Shown here: positions 22,395-33,127 of the stretch, in pieces | Numbering within the stretch: position 1 is the stretch's first letter | Layout: every line of letters begins with the position of its first letter | Source of the DNA: Branchipolynoe longqiensis | Taxonomy: Eukaryota; Annelida; Polychaeta; Phyllodocida; Polynoidae | Length of the DNA: 64,000 nucleotides | Assembly (NCBI GenBank): GCA_030323885.1 | Contig: CM059187.1 | Coordinates: forward strand, 90,907,121-90,971,120 | Reading direction: 5' to 3' | Translations under genes and position numbers: made by a program | Notes under the pieces: generated by a model | What the model was told of the DNA's origin: nothing | Databases searched by the model: none | What the model saw: the letters and a program-made list of their open reading frames with translations, nothing else

Positions 22395-23335
22395 TTGGTA
22401 TACGGATCTGTGGCTTTGCAAGTAGGCTGTAAGGAAATACGATACAGACAAGAAGAAATAGAAAGTAAGAGTGAAGAGAGTAAGGGAAAGACTAGATAAA
22501 AGATTCACCCGGTACTTGTAGTACACGGGTGAAGACCAGCCTTATATAAATACGGGGGAAAATAGCATTAATATGGAAGTGAGGCTACAGTATGTGGCTC
22601 CAGTATCAAATGGCTACCTATATTATGCATATAGGCACAGAGTTGGTGAAATGGGAGAGAATGCAAAAAAGACAAGATGGCGGCCGCAGAACGCCGTCGA
22701 TTTCACTTTTAAATCTTATTAAACTATATATTATATTATATTTTTCAACTCAAAGGTAGCAGGTAAATAATAAAACATATGTAAAGAATAATTGTTGCTT
22801 GTTAGTTTGTTAAATTAGGCTCTCAATTCTTTGACCCGTTTTTTCGCCAGCTTTTACATAGGGCTGGTATGCACCCCTCCTGTGGCTACTGCAGCAGTAC
22901 GGGGTGAATCTTGTATCTAGGGAAAGACAAGCCTTCTATCTTTATTTTTATTTTACATAGGTTCCTTAGTAGGGTATTGCACCACCCCTGTCACCCAATA
23001 GGAGAACAGCATTCCTAGTCCCCATGGCAACCAGTAGTGTGGCCCCCATCAGTGGCTGCCCTGGCTGCACCTCACAGCCTGATTGCATTGACCCCTATTA
23101 GATTGTGTTGACCCCTGCACAGGCAGAAGGGCCAGGTCCTGAGTGCCATGGCACTCAACCTGCTAGCACTCACTATGTCATCCACATGAACTCAGTATAC
23201 AACCCAACCTATACATATAGATATACACACATATATATATACCTATCTGACTTCGAATCCACTGGCTAGGCATACACATAACACATTTACAATAGCACCC
23301 CCCATGTCGTATATCGGAATATTTTACGATAATGA
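22395..23335 (+). mobile_element. P element copy 2, interrupted by MITE-Q
   Basis: The body begins agagttggtatacggatctg and gcaagtaggctgtaagg, is split by MITE-Q at 22493-22919, and resumes with ttctatctttatttttat, caataggagaacagcattcc, tccccatggcaaccagtag, gggccaggtcctgagtgcc and atatcggaatattttac. Alignment with the reversed copy at 24264-24655 is close. Confidence 0.7.
22493..22919 (+). mobile_element. MITE-Q copy 1 with exact 9-bp duplication
   Basis: The 427-bp element starts tagataaaagattcaccc and ends with the reverse complement of tagatacaagattcaccc. It is flanked by gggaaagac at 22484-22492 and 22920-22928. There is no ORF. A 9-bp duplication is typical of Mutator-like transposases, which may have mobilised it. 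Confidence 0.88.
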
Positions 23336-23647
23336 TTTAATCAATACAGATGGATATATAGTGCAGCATATAATTACTATCTCATATGTCAATTCTCAAA
23401 CTACACCATAGTAAGTCTTGGAATGAGCAATATTGTTTCGTCGGCTAACTTGAACTAGCTGCTGATGACAATGTCAGACTACAGATACATATATATTGTA
23501 AATAACTGTATTATGTCACATGGCTGGAAGACCAGTGCAATGCGCTGACAAAATACTCTTTTTTAATGAATAAACTTGTTTTTTTAATTCAGTTTAAGCA
23601 AAGGAACAGCACGGACTATAAGTTCAGGCAACAAGAGTTTATTCAGG
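23336..23647. other. Unassigned interval
   Basis: No gene or family recognised. Confidence 0.3.
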
Positions 23648-23905
23648 TTTGTTTGTTTTTTGTTGTTTTATGCCATAGCAACATCTAAGGTCATATCAGG
23701 TCGGGTACCGACTTGTGACAGTGTGCACTCATGGCGACCTTATAATACTGCCCCACTGGGGAAATCACTCTGCCAGCACCATGACCCGAAATCCCACTCA
23801 GTTTCATTATCCTGACACTGATCTAACAAGACCTTGCCCTATCCTATTAATGCCAAGCGCCAGGCTAGGAAGCGTCAAGCATCAATTTTATTAGTCATTT
23901 ATTCA
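23648..23905 (-). mobile_element. SINE-B without head
   Basis: Reversed 3' tail and body from gtttgtttgttttttgttg to atcaattttattagtcatt. It stops before the tRNA-like head. Confidence 0.75.
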
Positions 23906-23914
23906 AATATTCCG

Positions 23915-24748
23915 ATATACGGCAGGGAGTGATATTATGTGATGTGTTATTGGTAGGCCTAGTAGCCAGTTGGGCGTGTATGTATGAATATATGTATATA
24001 TGTGTGTGTATATAATCCTGAAGAGTTCAGGCGCAAAACCATGTACACGCCAATCCAAAAAAGTATTTTAAATAAAAGATGTTTTACCTGAAAATAATTT
24101 AAATGTTCATTAATTCCACTTTTCATATGATCATATGGCTATGGAGCAATTAACAACAAAGTAGGAATATACATTGTTGTTTTTGAAGGTTTGATTCCGA
24201 TGTTTATCTCCATTGTTGGATTGGCGTTTACGTGATTTTGCACCTGAACTCTTCATATATATATATATATATGTGTGTGTTGGTTGGGTTATTGCTGAGT
24301 TCCATGTGGATGACATAGTGAGTGCTGGCAGGTTGAGTGTGGCGGCACTCAGGACCTGGCCCTTCTGCCTGAGTAGGGTCACCATAATCCAGTAGGGGTC
24401 AACACAGTCAGGCTGTGAGGAGCAGCCAGATCAGCGTTGGTAGTGGGCAGACTACCAGTTGCCATGGGGACTGCAAATGCTGTTCTCCTATTGGGTGACC
24501 AGGGTGGTGTGACACCCTACCAGGGAACCTATGCACTATAAAAATAAAGATTGAAGGCTTGCCTTTCCTTACTCTCCTCACTCTTAGTTTCTCTTTCTTC
24601 TTGTCTGTACCGCATTTCCCTACAGCCTACTTGCACAGCCACAGATCCGGGTACCAACTCTACAATTGGTTTGACTCCACCGGGAACCGAACTCCAGACC
24701 TTCCGCACTCGAGACCTGCGCTCTGTCGATTAGGCCACCGCGCCCGGT
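23915..24748 (-). mobile_element. P element copy 3, interrupted by MITE-F
   Basis: In reverse, a tRNA-like head of SINE-B type (gcgcggtggcctaatcgac, B box gagttcggttccc) at 24660-24748 leads into the P body. The body is broken at 24019-24255 by MITE-F and resumes at 23915-24010, reaching the word read here as tattccgatatacgg. Confidence 0.7.
24019..24255. mobile_element. MITE-F copy 1
   Basis: The ends tgaagagttcagg and cctgaactcttca are inverted. The inverted region extends about 45 bp (gcgcaaaaccatgtacacgc / gcgtttacgtgattttgc). The interior matches 58396-58632 in the opposite orientation. It sits in the TA/CA-rich tract of a P element. Confidence 0.8.
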
Positions 24749-24754
24749 TTATTC

Positions 24755-25200
24755 AGGAGGCACAGTAAGGAGCACCAGGGACAAAGGAAAAGGAAAGAAA
24801 CAGAAAGGTTGTAGGGAGGGTGGGCGGGAAAGTTTGTATGTCACCAGCTCACTGAAAAGTGAAGACAGAGTGGCGAACATGGTACATGAGGGACAGGGAG
24901 AGCAAGCCCACTAGCCATTCAGGTGGACGGAAAGATAGAATCGCCCGTACACCCAAAGACGAGTCTATGACACAGCAGGCAGTGGGGGAGGAGGGAGGCA
25001 CATCAATTAGTGTGGGTTTGTTGTAGCTTTTTAGTCTTTTTTTTCTTTTTTTGGTTTGATGAGGCAACTTGGTTGGTGAGTTGAAAAGAGGTGTTGATGT
25101 GACGGTGTGGTCAGTGGTAGACTGCCTGACTCTGCTTTCAGAAGTTTTGAATTGAAGTCTCCCCCCCCCCCCAAAACAAATTTGTTTGAAAGTGAGACGA
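24755..25200. other. Unassigned interval
   Basis: No gene recognised. A run of C at 25160-25172. Confidence 0.3.
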
Positions 25201-25203
25201 CAG

Positions 25204-25390
25204 TGACCATTGGGGTCAGTTGGTCATGGGTCAGAGTCGGCGAGATGTAGAGAATGACCCACTGTCAGTATATCGAGTTAGTTTGCTCTGTGAGGATCCG
25301 AATCAGAAGGACACCTACCAGAAACATTATATATTAGAAGGCATTCCTAATTTATATACACATACTAAATTATATAGTGCATATATGTGA
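25204..25390 (+). repeat. Repeat S copy 1
   Basis: It matches 59437-59607, including tcagagtcggcg, cagtatatcgagttagtttg, tcagaaggacacct and the AT-rich stretch after it. In one frame both encode the same short peptide with LSVYRVSL, but here no longer ORF surrounds it. Confidence 0.7.
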
Positions 25391-25960
25391 TATTCCCCCA
25401 AAAATAGATCCATGAATTTGTCTAATAGAAAATGTAATTGCATTGGAAAACAATCATCGGGAACCGTAATGTTTTCTGCATATGTGCTGATTTAAACGAA
25501 TCTGTATTCTCATGAATCTTGATATTCGAATAATTCTGTTGTGTGAACAAAGTTCTCCACCAACAACCTGCACAAATAAGGACAGGTCAGATGAGATGGA
25601 TGTCTGTGAACGTTCCAAAGCACACAATCATATAGGGCTGTAAGTGTCAACTTGTAGCTCCCTTGCCTCTCCTCTTACAAGAAAGCTATTATTTCACTAT
25701 TAATACTATACGATGCGTGAAATTTGGGGAAATGTGAGCCATCCTAAAGATGTGCCATATTTGGCACAGGTACCATTTAGGGAGAAGCTCCGTGTCCTAG
25801 GACGTGCCAGTACTGTGCAGGTGATGTTTGATAGGGCTGTAACCGAAGGAGGGTTGGGGGAGTGGGGTGGGAGCGGGTCGGGTGGTGATATGGGGGGGGG
25901 GGGGGGTGAGGAGTATTGTGCTGTTGGGTTTGTTGGTGACGCGATATATGAGAGGTAGTG
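25391..25960. other. Unassigned interval with G-run
   Basis: No gene recognised. ORF 25713-25958 ends in a G-rich run (25892-25906) and has no domain. Confidence 0.3.
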
Positions 25961-26640
25961 AGTGGGGAGGAAGGAAGGAAGCAATGAAGGAAGGGAAGAA
26001 GGGAGGATGGAAGCAATGGAGGAAGGAAGGAAGGGAAGAAGAAGGAAAGGAGAATGGAAGGGAGAAAGGAAGCAAGGAAGGAAGGAAGCAATGAAGTAAG
26101 GGAAGAAGGACGGATGGAAGCAATGGAGGAAGGGAGGAAGGAAGGGAAGAAGGAGGAAGGGAGGATGGAAGGGAGAAAGGAAGCAATGAAGGAAGGGAAG
26201 AAGGAAGGACGGAATGGAGGAAGGGAAGAAGGAAGGAAGGAAGAAGAAGGAAGGAGCAGGGGGGAAGAAGAAAGGAAGGAAGAAATGAAGGCAGGGACAA
26301 GGAAGGATGGAAGCAATGGAGGAAGGAAGGCAGAAGAAGGAAGGCAGAAGGGAAAGAAAGAAGGGAGGAAGGAAGAAAGGAAGGAAGGAAAGGATGAAGA
26401 TACGACGTGGTGGAGGGGGCTACTGGGCAGGTACGTGTGTTTGTGGCGCAATACAATAGAGTTGGTAGCAAAGAAGGAAGGATGGAAGAAGAAAGGGAAT
26501 GTAGGAAGAAAGAAGGGATGAAGGAAGAAAGAAAGCAAGAAAGGAAGGAAGGAAAGGATGACTAAGCTTGCTCATGACGTCATGTAATAGAGGCATTGAG
26601 TTGGAAGGAACGAAGGAAGGAACCAAAACTAGATTTGATG
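25961..26640. repeat. Purine-rich GGAA(G)n satellite
   Basis: Continuous gaagg/ggaag units with interspersed caatgga. All long ORFs here (EGRKE type on plus, LPSFLPS type on minus) are repeat translations. A short non-repetitive piece lies at 26400-26470. Confidence 0.95.
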
Positions 26641-26676
26641 CTACATATTCAGCATGGCTATTGGTGCACATATTCA

Positions 26677-26725
26677 CAGTATTCCTTCTATGTAGCAATG
26701 GTATTGCTACATAGAAGGAATACTG
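26677..26725. repeat. Perfect 23-bp hairpin, 3-base loop
   Basis: The left arm 26677-26699 starts cagtattccttctatgtagc and the right arm 26703-26725 is its exact reverse complement. The loop is ggt. The right arm continues into reversed MITE-D sequence. Confidence 0.9.
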
Positions 26726-26870
26726 AGTTAATCTAATAGAAAATGTCACTGGTGAAGTCTGTGAGGTCTTCCAATTTGACTGCATGCCCTAATTAATCTA
26801 GCATGTTTTCACTTCAAATATATCTAAGTTAATCCCTTAAAATAAAAGTAAGTTAAAACTAAAGTAATAT
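26703..26870 (-). mobile_element. MITE-D, truncated reverse copy
   Basis: agaaggaatactgagttaa, gcatgttttcacttcaaata and taaaataaaagtaagtt follow the reversed MITE-D order. Both ends are missing. Confidence 0.6.
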
Positions 26871-27320
26871 AGGGTATATACTCTATCCATCCTATATTGC
26901 ATCTTCATAGTATGTCTATATTATGCTGTGGGGGTAGTTAATAGTTGAGTCAGAAGTGTTCCATTTCTTGGAAGGAATCTGTTGAATAACTGATGATGAC
27001 CAGACCCCCACTCGCAGATTAGGCTATGAGATTAATGGCAGGGATGGGGACTGGTGAGTAGATTTGGTGAGAATGATGAAACAAAATTACTAAAGAGTCT
27101 ACCTATTTTCTCAATATTAAAGATTGGTAATTTGAAGACGCATAGATATAGGAAAACTTATCTAAGAAATACAGTTGAACAAATGTGTACGAATTTGTTT
27201 ATTGAAAGATGTTTACAGATATTTTAGATATGAAAATAATTATGATTAAATATTGGGATAAATATATATAAGGCAGCTAGTAGAGATCAAAATAGAAAAG
27301 GGTGAATCGGTTGTTGTAGT
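26871..27320. other. Unassigned AT-rich interval
   Basis: No gene or family recognised. Confidence 0.3.
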
Positions 27321-27321
27321 C

Positions 27322-27795
27322 ATCATCATCATCATTCTGTCGGTCGCGATGCGACAAAGAATGCTTTCGTTACTTGACTGCCGCTCTCCATTTAGCTCTC
27401 TGCTGTGAGAGTGATGTCCATGAGTCGGTCTTAATGTCTCTCATCTTCAGGTTTCTCTTGACGGTACATTTCATGAAAGCTGCCTGCAAAAGTGTTGAAG
27501 TGCTGCTGGCTTTTGCAAGTTACCAGCGGCGCTCTCTCTGAGAGCAAATAGAGGTTTCACACCGGCAAGAACATGTCCAGACAGGCGCAAAACTATTTGT
27601 CCCTGCAGTGGCTGGTCGGAAGATGTTGTGAGTTCCATACATCAACCGCCCTTAATGCTGTCAAAGTGACATGGTTTACTGTTTAGGGTTTGCTCCCTTA
27701 GCCTTCGGTTCTGTCAAGAACGTGTACCACAAGGCAGTGGTTTACAATTCGGCAAACTCCCTGAGGTATTGCCATACCTGCAATACCTGCATACC
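27322..27795 (-). mobile_element. LINE-R deletion chimera, copy 1
   Basis: Minus orientation. The LINE-R 3' end with (ATG)n tail is 27322-27467. It joins at 27467/27468 to a ~330-bp 5' block (tttgcgcctgtctggacatg in reverse, ending with the aggtatt palindromic end) that also begins the copies at 44745 and 49572. There is no coding capacity. Confidence 0.75.
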
Positions 27796-27799
27796 CAGG

Positions 27800-28038
27800 T
27801 ATGGGGGTACATTAGTTGATTAAGGAGGGAAAATTTCAATCACGGCTGATTGGTCGTCTTCATTCCACTACTCCTTGGCCTATCCTAATAATGCCCAGCG
27901 CCTAGCTAGGAAGTAACAAGTATCAATTGTTAAGTCATTGGTTTCACTCGACCAGGGTTCGAACCCATGGGTTCGAATCCCACGACCTACCAAAACGGGA
28001 AATGGACGCTCAACTCATTCGGCCATCCAGTCCGACAT
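27800..28038 (-). mobile_element. SINE-B2 with short C tail
   Basis: In reverse: head gaatgagttgagcgtcc, B box gggttcgaacc, shortened SINE-B body, then tail C (gtggaatgaagacgacc ... gaaattttccctcctt ... tgtacc). The long SINE-B 3' domain is absent. Confidence 0.75.
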
Positions 28039-28204
28039 GATGTACTGTTCCCCAGTAAATAGTTCTGGGGAAGATGTTGACATGGACTGCTCTTCCTTCA
28101 TTGGAAAGAAACAGAGCTCATGGTGAACATAATATTACATGTACATTACTCTATTTGTAAGAGTACAGAGTTGATGAACCCTTGTCCAATTGACCTGCTA
28201 ACAG

Positions 28205-28287
28205 AGTTCAATTTTATAAGAGATTATAATATAATGATCAATCTCATGGTAGAAACTCAAACACCATCGGAGAATGCAACTTTAACC
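28205..28287 (-). mobile_element. MITE-D 5' fragment
   Basis: aatgatcaatctcat and ccatcggagaatgcaacttt, followed by aac, are reversed MITE-D 5' words. Confidence 0.6.
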
Positions 28288-28289
28288 TC

Positions 28290-28970
28290 AGGAGGCAGGT
28301 AAGAACCAGCCATGCTCACCGAACCCAACCTATAATACACCATGGCATGAGAAAATACCAGAACCTACCGCCAGGTCGCAGTCACGGGTGTGTTCTGGGG
28401 ACATGGCACAGCTGAAAGGAAGATGGTAAAACAAAAAGTCAGGGAAAATGCCGTTAGAACTATGGTTAGCAAATTAACACTGCAGCCGACCCACCTGGTT
28501 GCAGTCCCGAAGAGTATGGATGTGTTCTGGCACATCTAGGCACTAACTAGGGACAGGGCACAACTGAAAGGAAAGCTGCAAACAAAAACAAACAAACAAA
28601 TTCTGGGAACATGTCCTCTTCCACGAGCCTATTACCATCTCACTAGATGTACATACTAGGCTAAGATATTAATTGTATGATAGGAGGTTATACCCAAACA
28701 AAACCAAAAAAACTAACATAGATACTAACTACTTAAATAAATGCTGGTGGACGTCCCAGATACCAAGCCAGAACCGGAACCCGGGCATACACCATAACAT
28801 TCCTCACAACTGTCCAGTGTTGAAAACAAGCACCCTTGCGGGAGCTTACATGCTATGGGCAGAATAAATACTGTATAACAAATTTCTTTTTTAAACTGGT
28901 CTTTATTTTTAATGTGATAATTGATCTATTGTAGCACGGTAACACTATGAAGCTGTGGTGGTGGGTAATA
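28290..28970. other. Unassigned interval with a weak internal duplication
   Basis: About 28375-28440 and 28495-28580 share gcagtc, gtgtgttctgg, acagggcaca-type and ctgaaagga words in order. No gene seen. Confidence 0.35.
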
Positions 28971-28973
28971 GCT

Positions 28974-29163
28974 TAATAGTCTGCACTGACCTCTCAGGCA
29001 AGGAGCCGCACAGACAGCTAGGCGTGGGTAGGGTGGTAACATCAGGGAGCCTAGGTGGTAAAATGGTTAGCACAATGGCCTGGAATGCAAGTGATGTGGG
29101 TTCAATCCCCGCTCTCGGAGCAATATTTCCCATTTTCATCACCCCCATGACACTGGTTCCATG
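28974..29163 (+). mobile_element. SINE-N, complete
   Basis: The leader ctgacctctcaggcaaggag precedes a tRNA-like part (cctaggtggtaaaatggtta, B box gtgggttcaatcc) and the end ggagcaatatttcccatttt. Relatives are at 29281, 31388, 33128, 46588 and 63896. A tRNA-like part inside rather than at the very 5' end is unusual and may mean the leader came from another element. Confidence 0.75.
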
Positions 29164-29280
29164 ACCATTATCCTGTACAAGCTACATGTTGTATGATTGA
29201 TGAACCTACTCTGTCTATGTAGGTAATTGTAAGCATTAAATGACCATTTAAAAGACTTACAATTCCAGGGGGGGCGAGTG

Positions 29281-29507
29281 TAGTAGTCTACACTGACCTC
29301 TCAGGCAAGGAGCCACATGAACAGGTAAGCGTGTGTAGGGTAGTGACATCACGGATCCTAGGTTTACCCAACTTCACTTTAACTGACTTGACTTTACCCG
29401 ATTTGACTTTACCCGATTTGACTTTACCCGACCTGACAAGAGATGTGGGTTCGATTCCCGTTCTAGGAGCAATATTTCCCATTTTCACCCCACCCCCCCA
29501 TGACAAT
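29281..29507 (+). mobile_element. SINE-N carrying an internal 15-mer array
   Basis: The leader and the B-box/3' parts match 28974-29163, but the A-box region is replaced by a short array (29362-29437) of the 15-mer that fills 30761-31366. Confidence 0.75.
29362..29437 (+). repeat. Short 15-bp tandem array
   Basis: Units of type gactttacccgattt, about five copies, inside SINE-N. Confidence 0.9.
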
Positions 29508-29880
29508 ACGGTGTGGGGCGGGAGGGTTCTAACCTGGCATAGACAGGCTGCCTAGAGGGAGATGGGGGACACATGCTGTCATAAGCCTTCAGATTGTGTT
29601 AGCGTGTGCAGAGACTGCCAGCAGGGGATGCTTCCGATTCAGCCCACCAGGGGTAATTCTCAACGCCATTTTTGCACATATTCATCTGCACAAAGATTCC
29701 CCGGGAGGATGTTGGTCGTCCCCCTTTTCCGGTGTGTATATTTAGGAGGCAGTAATTGCCAAAGTAATTGTTATTGTGATGCCAACACGGCCAAGTCTTA
29801 AATTCCCCATTGACTTGTCGGTCGTTGTCATTCTTGAATTGTTGTATCCAGGGTACCATTCTTTAAAAATGTTGATGGCG
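29508..29880. other. Unassigned interval
   Basis: No gene or family recognised. Confidence 0.3.
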
Positions 29881-30104
29881 GATGTTTTGAAATGGACAAG
29901 TCGATGTTTTGAAATGTACAAGTCATTCCTTTGAAATGTACAAGCCGATGTTTTTGAAATACACAAGTCGATGCTTTGGAATGTACAAGTCGATGCTTTG
30001 AAATGTATGAGTCGATGTTTTGAAATGTAAGCCCTACAAGTTGATGTTTTGAAATGCACAAGTCGATGTTTTGAAATGTACAAGTCGATGCTTTGAAATG
30101 TACT
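29881..30104. repeat. 22-bp tandem repeat
   Basis: The unit gatgttttgaaatgtacaagtc repeats about ten times with small changes and one expanded unit near 30030. The FQNIDLYISKHR-type minus-strand ORFs are repeat translations. Confidence 0.92.
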
Positions 30105-30760
30105 AGAATGACTGCGTGTGTGCATATGTGCACTTACCTGTGTGTATATACCCAGTGTCACCACCCCACCCCACCGCAGATGTATCTGCATGTAAGTGGC
30201 AAGTCTGCTCTGTACCAGGTTCAGTTAATGAATGAATGGGAGCTAAGACAACATTAATGCCGTTGGATGTTTTCTCCATAGTGACGCTAAATGACGCTAA
30301 GTACCTTGGGTACATGTGAATGCGGTGGGAGTGCATCTGGTACACTGTCTATGTGACACTAAAGCAATTTCCAACGTCATTAATTGACCATGATGTTACT
30401 AGCAACATGTACAATTCCATTGAAATCATGTAAAAAGAAATACTGAAAATTAAAATAAAAACTGCCCGCCCGACCCTGATTTGTGTGATCAAACGCACGA
30501 TCACCAATTTCTTTTTGTTTGGCCTTAGCTCTCGGCTTTCTTCTCACTGCGGGGTGAAATTACTCCTACTCAGTGTAAAATGCGCGCCCATTTTATTTGA
30601 CGACGGGCTGTATACTCGCACACTTAAGTTACACCTTTTCATGTCGAACATTTGCTTCGGCAGATCCATTTCATATTGAGATCATCTGCGTTTCTTGTCA
30701 CCTTTTCTTCCAGCCGGAAGTTGTCTGTTTGAATTAAATATTGTCTGTTTGAATTAAAGT
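30105..30760. other. Unassigned interval
   Basis: No gene recognised. A direct doublet of ttgtctgtttgaattaaa lies at 30721-30757. Confidence 0.35.
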
Positions 30761-31366
30761 CCCGACCTAACTTTACCCGATCTGACTTTAGCCGACTGGA
30801 CTTTATCCGACCGGACTTTACCCGACCGGACTTTACCCGACTTGACTTCACCCGACTCGACTTTAACCAACATGACTTTACCCGACTTGACTTTACCCGA
30901 CTTGACTTTACCCGACTTGATTTTACCCGACTTGATTTCACCCGACTTGCCTTTACTCGACTTGACTTTGCCCGACTTGACTTTATCTGACTTGACTTTA
31001 TCCGACTTTACCCAACTTGACTTTACCCAACTTGACTTTACCCGACTTGACTTTACCCGACCTGACTTTACCCGACCTGGCTTTACCCGATTTGACTTTA
31101 CCCGACTTAACTTAACACAACTTGGCTTTACTTGACTTGACTTTAACCGACTTGACTTTACCCGACTTGACTTTATTTATCCGACTTGACTTTACCCGTC
31201 TTGTTTTTACCCAACTTGACTTTAACTGACTTGACTTTACCCGATTTGACTTTACCCGACCTGACTTTACCCGACTTGACTTTACCAGACTTTACCCGAC
31301 TTGACTTTACCCAACTTGACTTCATCCGACTTGACTTTACACGACCTGACTTTACCCGACTTGACA
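30761..31366. repeat. 15-bp minisatellite, about 40 units
   Basis: The unit actttacccgacttg runs for about 600 bp. Because 15 is a multiple of 3 it gives long open frames on both strands (LTLPDLTLPD and SSRVKSSRVK types) that are not genes. Confidence 0.95.
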
Positions 31367-31387
31367 TGATCTTTGTCAGGGCTCAAG

Positions 31388-31556
31388 TGTCATAGGGGTT
31401 GCTGAAAATGGGAAATATATATTCCCGAGGCAATCACCCTATTCCCGAGGCAATCACCCTATTCCCGAGGCAATCACCCTATTCCCGAGGCAATCACCCT
31501 ATCCACGGCGTATTTGTGACCCCTTACCTGAGAGGTCAGTGCAGAATACTTACTAC
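31388..31556 (-). mobile_element. SINE-N reverse copy with internal 20-mer expansion
   Basis: gttgctgaaaatgggaaata at one end and cctgagaggtcagtgcagaa at the other match SINE-N in reverse. Where the tRNA-like part should be there are four 20-bp repeats. Confidence 0.65.
31421..31500. repeat. Exact 4 x 20-bp tandem repeat
   Basis: attcccgaggcaatcaccct occurs four times with no change. Confidence 0.98.
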
Positions 31557-31611
31557 ACAATGGGTTCATTTTTACCAACTTCCAAGCTTGTTCGCTATGG
31601 AAACATTGCAA

Positions 31612-31714
31612 TGGTTATTGTCGCCATGAGTGTGCACTGTCACAAGTCGGTACCCATCCTGATATTACCTTAGATGTTGCAAGGACATAAAACTCCAACA
31701 ACCAACCAACCAAC
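31612..31714 (+). mobile_element. SINE-B 3' tail
   Basis: gccatgagtgtgcactgtca through gttgcaaggacataaaac. Head and body missing. Confidence 0.75.
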
Positions 31715-31788
31715 ACTTCTACCTACTGCGGTGATCCCCCCAGAAGGAGGCCAGTGACAAGCGAGCACCTCGTCGTGCCACGTTATAC

Positions 31789-32440
31789 CCCTGTCACACT
31801 ACGGCGTAACGAGCAAACGTAAGCCTGATGTGATCACGTTTTGTCATTACATTGACGTACGTTGGGTTACATTATGATGACGTCAGAATGACATTAGACT
31901 GACGTCGAGCTACGTCATGTTACCTCGTGTTACGTCGGCGCGTGTCAAAGTTTTGAACCTGTTCAAAACTTTCTACGTAAATCGAATGTAAGGGTTTACG
32001 TTCACCGTACGTTCTGTACACGTTCAGCGAACGTCAATGACGTTAAACAGATGTTAGTCAAACGCTGCTCACTATGTTCAACTACGTTCCACTATGTTGA
32101 CCCACATTAAACCCGGTGGAAACGTCCACGCGGCGTAATGAGAACGTCAGGAGAACGTACGTTCAATGTTCGTTCAACATTTTGCCACCATGTCATGACG
32201 TATGTAACGTCACGTAACGTAGTTCTGGCGATGGAATAACGTTCATAACGTTCCATGAGCGTAATGACGTTGTCCTCTCTCATTGAATGACGCTATCACT
32301 ACACTTTACCGACGTTACGCTCTCGTCAACTACGCTGCATCAACGTTCAACTTGTGCCCAAATTTGCATACTATGCCGAGAAGTTCAACGTTCTTCACAT
32401 TCTCTCTACGCTGACGTCATTATGTCGTAGTGTGACAGGG
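31789..32440. mobile_element. TIR element G1, ACGT-rich
   Basis: It starts ccctgtcacactacg and ends with the exact reverse complement. The 650-bp interior is densely packed with acgt, acgtt and gacgt words on both strands. No ORF. Element 37162-37729 has similar ends but a different interior. Confidence 0.8.
31878..31885. promoter_or_regulatory. CRE-like octamer TGACGTCA in G1
   Basis: A perfect TGACGTCA palindrome. A second lies at 32412-32419 in the same element. CREB/ATF binding is only a possibility. Confidence 0.25.
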
Positions 32441-32653
32441 CCTTTAGAGGGGTGTCATGTTTGTGCGGCTCTTTGAGACCCCTACTCTCCCCTTGTCACA
32501 TGCCCCCTAAACCCAATGGAGATGGAGCGCTGCCTCGTGGTCTGTAGATGTAGGACACCAGCAACTACTTGCCGGGACTAAATGATTCAGTAGGCAACGT
32601 GCAGCTGAATAACGCACTCACCCACACTTACCATGGACGAGTGCATTCTGCGA
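32441..32653. other. Unassigned interval
   Basis: It shares the word ggacaccagcaactacttgc with 33888. No gene seen. Confidence 0.3.
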
Positions 32654-33071
32654 GAGATACAAGATTCACCCCGTACTGACAGTACAGGGGTGAAAACCAA
32701 CCCATTAGAAAAGCTGGCGAAGAATTTTGACATGCTGGGGAAATTAATCAAGTGAATAATGTCTTAATTTAAGAAGTAAAATATATTCTTTATATATGTT
32801 TTTATATTTACCCATGACCTTTGAGTTGAAAAATGTAATAAAACATGTTGTTTAATCAGATTTAAAAGTGAAATCGATGGCATTCTATGGCCGCATTCTT
32901 GTCTTTTTGCATTCTCTCCCATTTCACCAAATCTGTGCCTATATAAGTATCCATTTGATACTGGAGGCAGGCATTCTACTTCCTGTTCTATACTAAAGCT
33001 ATTTTCGCCTGTATTTACACTACGTTGTCGTTCACCCGTGTACCAAAAGTACCGGGTGAATCTTTTATCTA
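32654..33071 (-). mobile_element. MITE-Q copy 2 with 9-bp duplication
   Basis: The 418-bp reverse copy is delimited by gagatacaagattcacc and gggtgaatcttttatcta. Flanks are attctgcga (32645-32653) and attctggga (33072-33080), one mismatch in nine. The interior aligns with 22493-22919 over its length. Minus-strand ORF 32764-33099 is incidental. Confidence 0.88.
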
Positions 33072-33127
33072 ATTCTGGGATTGCTCTGGACAGAATCATT
33101 CAGTTGAGGGCATTGAATAAAAAATTG

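Noticed and set aside
25777..26538. 253-codon minus ORF rich in L, P, S and F, and plus-strand GRKEG ORFs
   Set aside because: Pure products of the GGAAG satellite.
30639..31395. SSRVK- and LTLPD-repeat proteins resembling repetitive structural proteins
   Set aside because: The 15-bp unit is a multiple of 3 and lacks stops, so both strands stay open; no start context or flanking gene signal.
30761..31500. CRISPR-like array
   Set aside because: Repeats are adjacent with no unique spacers, and the window is animal-like.
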